Assembly: GCF_024349785.1 (NCBI RefSeq)
Contig: NZ_AP018817.1
Location: 1,643,501-1,707,500, forward strand
DNA length: 64,000 nt
Source: Sphingomonas bisphenolicum
Lineage (GTDB): Bacteria; Pseudomonadota; Alphaproteobacteria; Sphingomonadales; Sphingomonadaceae
Reading direction: 5' to 3'
Numbering within the stretch: the stretch's first letter is position 1; each line of letters begins with the position of its first letter. Below the pieces are notes generated by a model. It made no database searches and was not told where the DNA came from. It saw nothing but the letters and a program-made list of their open reading frames with translations. This document shows positions 58,758 through 64,000 of this stretch, piece after piece. A program made the position numbers and the translations under genes.

Positions 58758-59607
58758 CGAACTTCTCCTTCAGGCCCGCCAGCGCTTGGCTGATGGCGGC
58801 ATTGCTGTGGGTGATCATATAATCCTGCCGCACCTGATCCTTGATCGCGGGGAAGGGGATCATGGCGGATGCGATGCGCTCGCTCTTCTTCACGAAATGC
58901 CAGCCGCGCGGGGATGGGATCGGCCCGATCCAGCGGCCCTCCGGCGCGGTCTTGAGCGTGTCGACGAAGGGTTGGCCGAAAATGCCCCGCACCATGGAAT
59001 CGCCGTAGCGGGGGAAGTCGCGGCCCAGCCAGAAATCCTCGCCCCCGATCGTCTCGCCCGCGTTGAGCCGGGCCAGCAGGACGCCCGCGTCGGCGGGCTT
59101 TTGCTGGCGGAAAATCTGGGTAAAACTGGTGCGCGGTTCGGCGCGGTAGAGGTTCAGATGGGTCGCATAATGATCGACCAGTTCCTCCTCGCTCGGTTCG
59201 GGCGGGGCGCCCGCGATCAGGTAGCGGACCTTGTCGACCAGCCGTTTGCGCGTCTCGCCGTCGGTCAGGTGCATGTTACGGTCGATCGCCTCGCGGAACA
59301 GCAGCTCCTCGGCCAGATATTCGGCCTTCAGCCGGGCGCGATCCTGCGCCGTCGCCTTGCGCCCGGTCAGCGTCGCCAGGTCCGCGACCTGCGCCTGCTC
59401 GATCTCTGGCGTAAAGATGACGGGCGGCTTTTCGAAGTGCTGGACGACCTGATAACCGCCGAACAGCGCAACGCCGGCGAGTAGAAAGGCGAAGAGCGGA
59501 TCGCGCGCTGCGCGGCTGGCTACGGGCATCGGATTGCGCCACGGTCGCGGCGATGCCGCCACCTGCCGCGCCGCCGAAAGATCCATGGATTCCGTCCCGT
59601 TCGCCAT
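58744..59607 (-). CDS. Membrane-anchored parvulin-like peptidyl-prolyl isomerase (second copy)
   Basis: The 287-residue protein has one span at about residues 35-52 and a periplasmic domain parallel to the first copy: LTGRKATAQDRARLKAEYLAEELL, AGAPPEPSEEELVDHYATHLNLYRAEPR and GRWIGPIPSPRGWHFV. The ATG at 59607 is chosen because the longer frame would run through the regulon promoter. It heads the PPIase-HupE pair, divergent from urtA. Confidence 0.78.
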   Translation of the reverse strand: MANGTESMDLSAARQVAASPRPWRNPMPVASRAARDPLFAFLLAGVALFGGYQVVQHFEKPPVIFTPEIEQAQVADLATLTGRKATAQDRARLKAEYLAEELLFREAIDRNMHLTDGETRKRLVDKVRYLIAGAPPEPSEEELVDHYATHLNLYRAEPRTSFTQIFRQQKPADAGVLLARLNAGETIGGEDFWLGRDFPRYGDSMVRGIFGQPFVDTLKTAPEGRWIGPIPSPRGWHFVKKSERIASAMIPFPAIKDQVRQDYMITHSNAAISQALAGLKEKFDVEE

Positions 59608-59614
59608 GCCCGCA

Positions 59615-59660
59615 ATATTAGGGGGAAGCGGTGCGCCACAGCCTACGTCAAATGACGCAT
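59615..59660 (-). promoter_or_regulatory. Regulon promoter of the second PPIase-HupE unit
   Basis: On the minus strand the dyad at 59644-59660 reads ATGCGTCATTTGACGTA, and a -10-like TAATAT follows at 59615-59620. The arrangement is the same as at the first PPIase gene. Confidence 0.6.
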
Positions 59661-59688
59661 ACGGGCGTTTGCCGCCTTTCCATAGCCT
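59644..59688 (+). promoter_or_regulatory. Regulon promoter of the urt operon
   Basis: The same dyad read on the plus strand, TACGTCAAATGACGCAT, is followed by TAGCCT at 59683-59688. That is the same hexamer at the same distance as in the TonB-receptor promoter. One element thus seems to serve two divergent promoters. Confidence 0.65.
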
Positions 59689-59745
59689 TTGGGAGACCGA
59701 TTTGCTGCAGCGCCGCACATGGGCTGCCAGGGAGACTTTCTCATC

Positions 59746-60960
59746 ATGATCCGATCCAAGCTGCTCGTGCTTGCCACTTCCGTCTGCGCGTTGGCGCTGG
59801 CTTCCTGTTCGGGCGGCGGCGGCAATACCGGCGCGCCTGCGGGCGATACTGTCTCGGTCGGTGTCCTCCAGTCGTTGACGGGCACGATGGCGATCAGCGA
59901 GATTACGGTGAAAAATGCCGAGATGCTGGCGATCGAGGAGATCAACGCGGCTGGCGGCGTGATGGGCAAGAAGATCAACGCCCTGGTCGAGGACGGCGCA
60001 TCCGACCCGTCCACTTTCGCGCAGAAAGCGTCCAAGCTGATCGAAAGCGACGGCGTATCCACCGTGTTCGGCGGCTGGACCTCGGCGAGCCGGAAGGCAA
60101 TGCTGCCGGTGTTCGAACGGACGAAGAACCTGCTCTGGTATCCGGTCCAGTTCGAGGGCAATGAATGTTCACCCAATATCATGTATTCCGGCGCGCAGCC
60201 CAACCAGCAGGCGCTGCCCGCACTCGAATGGGCCGTTGCGCAGGGGCATAAGAGCTTCTTCCTCGTCGGCTCCGACTATGTCTATCCCCGCACCGCCAAC
60301 CTGATCCTGAAAAAACATATCGAAAAGCAGGGCATGAAGGTGCTGGGCGAAGCCTATGTGCCGTTGGGCGGCACGGACTTTTCAGGCGTGATCGCCAAGA
60401 TCGCGCAGGCCAAGCCCGCGATCATTATCAATACCTTGAACGGCGACAGCAATGTCGCTTTCTTCAAGCAGTTGCAGGCGGCCGGTATCAGCACGAAGAC
60501 GATGCCGGTCATGTCCTTCTCGATCGGCGAGCAGGAAGCGCAGGCGATGGGGGCGAGCCTGGTCGAGGGCAGCTATGCCGCCTGGAATTATTTCCAGAGC
60601 CTGCCCGGCGACGCCAACGCCAAGTTCATCGCCGCCTATAAGGCGAAATTCGGCAAGGATGCCGCGATCACCGACCCGATGGTCCATGGCTATCTCGACG
60701 TCTATGCGTGGAAGGCGGCGGTGGAGAAGGCCAAGAGCTTCGATCCCGATGCGGTGCGCAAGGCGGCGGCGACGCTCGGCGGCTTCGACTCGCCAATGGG
60801 CAAGGTCAGCTTCGCGGCCAACCAGAGCCTGGTGCAGAAGGCCTATATCGGCAAGCTGAAGGCCGACGGCCAGTTCGAGATCATCGCGGACAGCGGCAAG
60901 GATATCGCGCCGGAACCCTATGACGGGCTCGCCTTCCCCGGCAAGACCTGCAAGCTTTGA
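59746..60960 (+). CDS. urtA: Urea ABC transporter substrate-binding lipoprotein
   Basis: The 404-residue protein has a lipoprotein signal ending LALAS-C, then a periplasmic binding fold of the branched-chain amino acid/urea family. UrtA marks include VGVLQSLTGTMAISE, FGGWTSASRKAMLPVFE, LLWYPVQFEGNECSPN and the late AAWNYFQSL. It captures urea in the periplasm. This fits the view that the exported ureohydrolases release urea there. AGGGAGA precedes the ATG at 59746. Confidence 0.92.
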   Translation: MIRSKLLVLATSVCALALASCSGGGGNTGAPAGDTVSVGVLQSLTGTMAISEITVKNAEMLAIEEINAAGGVMGKKINALVEDGASDPSTFAQKASKLIESDGVSTVFGGWTSASRKAMLPVFERTKNLLWYPVQFEGNECSPNIMYSGAQPNQQALPALEWAVAQGHKSFFLVGSDYVYPRTANLILKKHIEKQGMKVLGEAYVPLGGTDFSGVIAKIAQAKPAIIINTLNGDSNVAFFKQLQAAGISTKTMPVMSFSIGEQEAQAMGASLVEGSYAAWNYFQSLPGDANAKFIAAYKAKFGKDAAITDPMVHGYLDVYAWKAAVEKAKSFDPDAVRKAAATLGGFDSPMGKVSFAANQSLVQKAYIGKLKADGQFEIIADSGKDIAPEPYDGLAFPGKTCKL

Positions 60961-60975
60961 GGCACGTCCCACCTT

Positions 60976-61074
60976 CCGTTCGCCCTGAGCGAAGTCGAAG
61001 GGCTTTGCTGCGCGGATGCGAAGCCCATTTCGCTTTGCTCGATGGACGGCTTCGACTTCGCTCGGCCCGAACGG
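60976..61074. repeat. Inverted repeat between urtA and urtB
   Basis: CCGTTCG...GAGCGAAGTCGAAG at 60976-61000 recurs inverted at 61050-61074 with few mismatches. It is the common intergenic palindrome built on CCTGAGCGAAGTCGAAG. It may lower urtBCDE expression relative to urtA by partial termination or by protecting the urtA transcript end. Confidence 0.7.
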
Positions 61075-61084
61075 ATGTTGGATA

Positions 61085-61972
61085 ATGGACGCGCTTTTCC
61101 TCAACCAGCTGTTCAACGGCGCCTCTTTGGCATCGCTGTACCTGCTCGCCGCGCTGGGCCTTGCGCTCTCCTTCGGCCTGATGCGCGTGATCAACATGGC
61201 GCATGGGGAAATGCTCATGTTGGGCGGCTATCTCGCCTGGATGACGCTGCTCGCCGTGCCGGGCGCGCTGGGCATCATCCTCGCCATTCCGGTCGCCTTC
61301 ATCGGCGCGGCGGCGATGGGCGGCCTTATCCAGTCCACCCTGATCCGCCGCCTGTCCGCGCGGCCGCTCGACACGCTGCTCGCGACCTGGGGCGTCAGTT
61401 TGATCCTGCAACAGGGCGCGCGCGACCTGTTCGGTGCGGTCGGCGTGGAGGTGCGCGCGCCCGAATGGCTGACCGGCAATTTTGTCCTGGCGGGCGTAAC
61501 CTTGCCGTCCGCGCGCCTCTTCATCATCCTGATCGCAGCCCTCGTGCTGGGCGGCCTGGCGCTGCTCCTGCTCAAGACCCGGATCGGCCTGCTGGTTCGC
61601 GCGGTTAATCAGGACCGGATGATGGCTTCGGCCTCCGGCATCGACGTCAGGCGCGTCGATTTCACCGTCTTCTGCCTTGGCTCCGGCGTTGCGGGGCTGG
61701 CCGGCGTCATGCTGGCATTGCTCGGCCCGGTCACGCCCAATGTCGGGCAAAGCTATATCATCCCCGCCTTCCTCGTCGTGGTGATGGGGGGCCTCGGTAG
61801 CATCGTAGGCACGACCGCATCGGCGATCATTCTCGGCCTGTTCGCTGCGCTGGCGCAGATCTTCGTCGATGTCAGCGTCGCGCAGATGCTGTTGCTCGTC
61901 TTCGTCATCCTCTTCATCCAGGTCCGCCCGCAAGGGGTGATCGCCGTAAAGACCCGCCAGCTCGATGCCTGA
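61085..61972 (+). CDS. urtB: Urea ABC transporter permease UrtB
   Basis: The 295-residue LivH-type permease has about eight spans, with FGLMRVINMAHGEMLMLGGY near residues 34-53, RPLDTLLATWGVSLILQQGARDLFG and VVMGGLGSIVGTT. It is one half of the membrane channel. The start ATG at 61085 lies after the intergenic repeat. It overlaps urtC by eight bases. Confidence 0.92.
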   Translation: MDALFLNQLFNGASLASLYLLAALGLALSFGLMRVINMAHGEMLMLGGYLAWMTLLAVPGALGIILAIPVAFIGAAAMGGLIQSTLIRRLSARPLDTLLATWGVSLILQQGARDLFGAVGVEVRAPEWLTGNFVLAGVTLPSARLFIILIAALVLGGLALLLLKTRIGLLVRAVNQDRMMASASGIDVRRVDFTVFCLGSGVAGLAGVMLALLGPVTPNVGQSYIIPAFLVVVMGGLGSIVGTTASAIILGLFAALAQIFVDVSVAQMLLLVFVILFIQVRPQGVIAVKTRQLDA

Positions 61973-62993
61973 CCTGTCCCGCCTCGACCCCTTGAAACCG
62001 ATCCTGCCCTGGCTGCTGCTGGCGCTCGGCCTGGTCGCGCCTTTCGCGCTGTCGGGCTATGATCTCAACCTGCTCGCCCGCTTCATGGCGATGGGCATAT
62101 TGGCGCTCGGCCTCGTCCTCATCTGGGGTCATGGCGGGATATTGAGTTTGGGGCAGGGGGTGTTCTTTGGCCTGGGTGGCTACGCCATCGCCCTGCACAT
62201 GAAGCTGGCGGATCTGCCGTCGGGCGAAATTCCCGATTTCATGGTCTGGAGCGGCCGGGACGGCTTGCCCTTCTGGTGGACGCCCTTTGCCAGCCCCGCC
62301 TTCACCATCGCCGCGATCCTGATCGTGCCGGCGCTCGTGGGTGCGCTCTTTTCCTGGGCCGTTTTCCACCGGCGGGTCGGCGGCACCTATTTCGCGCTCA
62401 TCACCCAGGCGCTGGCGCTCGCCTTCGCCACCCTCATCATCAGCCGTCAGGATGTGACCGGCGGGTTCAACGGCCTGACGGACTTCTACTCGGTGTTTGG
62501 CTTCGGCCTGTCCAGTCCGGGCACCGGATCGGGCCTTTATTGGGTGACGCTGGCGGTTCTGTGCGTCGCCTTCGTGGCGCTCCGCTGGTTGCTGTCTTCG
62601 CGCTTCGGCATATTGCTGCGCGCCGCGCGCGATGGCGAAAACCGGGTGCGCTTCCTCGGCTACAGCCCCACGCCGTTCAAGGTTGTCGCCTTCGCCATCG
62701 CGGCGATGCTGGCGGGGGTCGGCGGCGCGCTCTTCACGCTCCATGCCGGGGTCGTGTCGCCCGCCTTGATCGGCGTCGTCCCATCGATCGAAATGGTCGT
62801 GTGGGTCGCGATCGGCGGCCGCTACAGCCTGGCGGGCGCGATCGTTGGCGCGCTGCTCGTCAACCTGGCGCGCGATGCCGTGTCCAGCGCTTTCCCGGAA
62901 CTCTGGCTCTATCTGATGGGTGCGCTCTTCATTTTTGTCGTCACCCTGCTGCCGCGCGGCCTTGCCGGTCTGGTCAAGGGGAAGGCGGCATGA
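61965..62993 (+). CDS. urtC: Urea ABC transporter permease UrtC
   Basis: The 342-residue LivM-type permease has about ten spans. WGHGGILSLGQGVFFGLGGYAIALHMK is the family signature, and FVALRWLLSSRFGILLRAARDGENRVRFLGY is the coupling region. It pairs with UrtB. It overlaps urtB by eight bases and urtD by four. Confidence 0.92.
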   Translation: MPDLSRLDPLKPILPWLLLALGLVAPFALSGYDLNLLARFMAMGILALGLVLIWGHGGILSLGQGVFFGLGGYAIALHMKLADLPSGEIPDFMVWSGRDGLPFWWTPFASPAFTIAAILIVPALVGALFSWAVFHRRVGGTYFALITQALALAFATLIISRQDVTGGFNGLTDFYSVFGFGLSSPGTGSGLYWVTLAVLCVAFVALRWLLSSRFGILLRAARDGENRVRFLGYSPTPFKVVAFAIAAMLAGVGGALFTLHAGVVSPALIGVVPSIEMVVWVAIGGRYSLAGAIVGALLVNLARDAVSSAFPELWLYLMGALFIFVVTLLPRGLAGLVKGKAA

Positions 62994-63748
62994 GCGGGTC
63001 CGCCGTCTCCGACCTGCTGCTCAGCGTCGATGGCGTCACCATCGACTATAGCGGCTTCAAAGCGCTCGACAATTTCAGCATGACGCTCAATCGCGGCGAA
63101 ACTCGGGTGGTGATCGGTCCGAATGGTGCAGGCAAGTCGACTTTGTGCGACACGATCATAGGCCGCGTCCGCCCCAGCAGCGGCCGAATCCTGTTCAAGG
63201 GCGAGGAAATACAGCACCTGCCCGAACAGCAGATCGTGTCGCGCGGCGTCTGCCGCAAATTCCAGGCCCCCGGCGTGCTGCCGACGCTCAGCGTGCGCGA
63301 CAATCTGGCGCTCGCCGCCCGCAACGATCGACGCTGGTGGAAGAGCTTCGGCACCGGTATCCCGGCGGAAGAGAAGCTGGCAGTCGAGGAAGCGCTGGAA
63401 AGCGTAGGCCTCGCCCATCGCGCCGAGGTGGAGGCGGGCACGCTGGCCCATGGCGAGAAGCAATGGCTGGAAATCGCGATGGTGATGGCGACCGGGGCGG
63501 AACTGCTGCTGCTGGACGAGCCGACCGCCGGCATGGGGCCGGCCGAAACCAGCCGCACTGCCGAACTCATCCACGGACTGGGGGGGAGCCGCACCGTGCT
63601 GGTGATCGATCATGACATGAGCTTCGTCGAACAGCTCGCGGCTCCCGTCACCGTCATGCATCAGGGCCGGTTCCTGAAGCAGGGGAGCATCGCCGATGTC
63701 CGCGCCGACCCGGAGGTCGCCGCCGTCTATCTGGGGCACAGCGCATGA
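62990..63748 (+). CDS. urtD: Urea ABC transporter ATPase UrtD
   Basis: The 252-residue ATPase has Walker A GPNGAGKST, a Q-loop segment RKFQAPGVLPTLSVRDNL and the Walker B LLLLDEPTAGM. The ABC signature position reads TLAHGEKQWLEIAM, the LSHGxxQWLEI variant seen in UrtD and LivG-like proteins. The ATG at 62990 overlaps the urtC stop. It overlaps urtE by four bases. Confidence 0.92.
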   Translation: MSGSAVSDLLLSVDGVTIDYSGFKALDNFSMTLNRGETRVVIGPNGAGKSTLCDTIIGRVRPSSGRILFKGEEIQHLPEQQIVSRGVCRKFQAPGVLPTLSVRDNLALAARNDRRWWKSFGTGIPAEEKLAVEEALESVGLAHRAEVEAGTLAHGEKQWLEIAMVMATGAELLLLDEPTAGMGPAETSRTAELIHGLGGSRTVLVIDHDMSFVEQLAAPVTVMHQGRFLKQGSIADVRADPEVAAVYLGHSA

Positions 63749-64000
63749 GCGCGCCGCTGATCGAAATCGCTGCCCTGTCGAGCGCCTATGGCCAGAGCCA
63801 GGTGTTGTGGGACGTCGACCTGACTCTCGATCGAGGGCAGGTGATGGCTTTGATCGGTCGCAACGGCGTCGGCAAGACGACGCTGCTGCATGCGATCATG
63901 GGCACGCGCCCGTTGGCGGGGGGTACGATCCGTTTCGACGGGCAGGACATCACGAAGCTGCCCGCGCACAAACGCTCGCGCGCCGGCATCGGTTTCGTGC
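63745..64000 (+). CDS. urtE: Urea ABC transporter ATPase UrtE, C-terminus outside the window
   Basis: The first 85 codons are visible. They start MSAPLIEIAALSSAYGQSQ, with Walker A GRNGVGKTT at about residues 37-45. This is the second ATPase of the urea transporter, in the usual order after urtD. The remaining domain lies beyond the window edge. Confidence 0.88.
   Translation, partial: MSAPLIEIAALSSAYGQSQVLWDVDLTLDRGQVMALIGRNGVGKTTLLHAIMGTRPLAGGTIRFDGQDITKLPAHKRSRAGIGFV

Overview
The window is GC-rich, densely coded alphaproteobacterial DNA, most likely from a sphingomonad (Sphingobium/Sphingomonas type). This rests on the gene content (GlnE, LptF/LptG, CsbD with a GCAAC-N16-CGTT promoter like those used by EcfG sigma factors, a TonB-dependent receptor, a TPR-sulfotransferase) and is an inference. 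There are no rRNA or tRNA genes, CRISPR arrays or transposases.

Bases 1-20470 are mostly housekeeping: a patatin-like lipase (cut by the window edge), a zinc metallopeptidase, glnE, bcp, a DUF455 protein, an M23 peptidase, erpA, an exodeoxyribonuclease III gene, a DUF2239 gene with a tandem operator, a lipid-kinase-like gene, lptF-lptG, a fatty-acid desaturase, a GNAT protein, csbD, an alanine/glycine symporter, glmM, thiD and rnhB.

From about 20467 to the right edge nearly everything fits one theme: catabolism of guanidino compounds, largely in the periplasm. There are five ureohydrolase-family genes (21879-22922, 33502-34995, 45235-46719, 46719-48068, 48085-49557), one of which lacks a metal ligand. 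A complete quinohemoprotein amine dehydrogenase operon (qhpA-D-C-B-G-F-E) could oxidise the released amine. A Tat-exported molybdenum hydroxylase pair could oxidise the aldehyde or cyclic imine. A urea ABC transporter (urtABCDE) and urease (ureDABCEFG) would recover nitrogen from the released urea. A TonB receptor, an APC permease, two PPIase-HupE pairs and a pyrroline-2-carboxylate reductase complete the set. The last genes of the urease operon encode a hybrid histidine kinase fused to an NCS1-type permease, and a LuxR/NarL-type response regulator.

The strongest new observation is a shared promoter architecture. A 15-bp element, best copy GGGGCATTTGACGTA (seen from the gene, TACGTCAAATGCCCC), occurs at nine places. 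In ten promoters its TACGTC (or TGCGTC) end lies about 35-42 bases upstream of a TA-rich -10-like hexamer. These promoters precede almost every transcription unit of the pathway: the first ureohydrolase, urease, the second ureohydrolase, the MauD/Mo-hydroxylase unit, both PPIase-HupE units, the TonB receptor, the ureohydrolase trio, qhp and urt. I infer that the two-component system binds this element and controls the whole set as one regulon.
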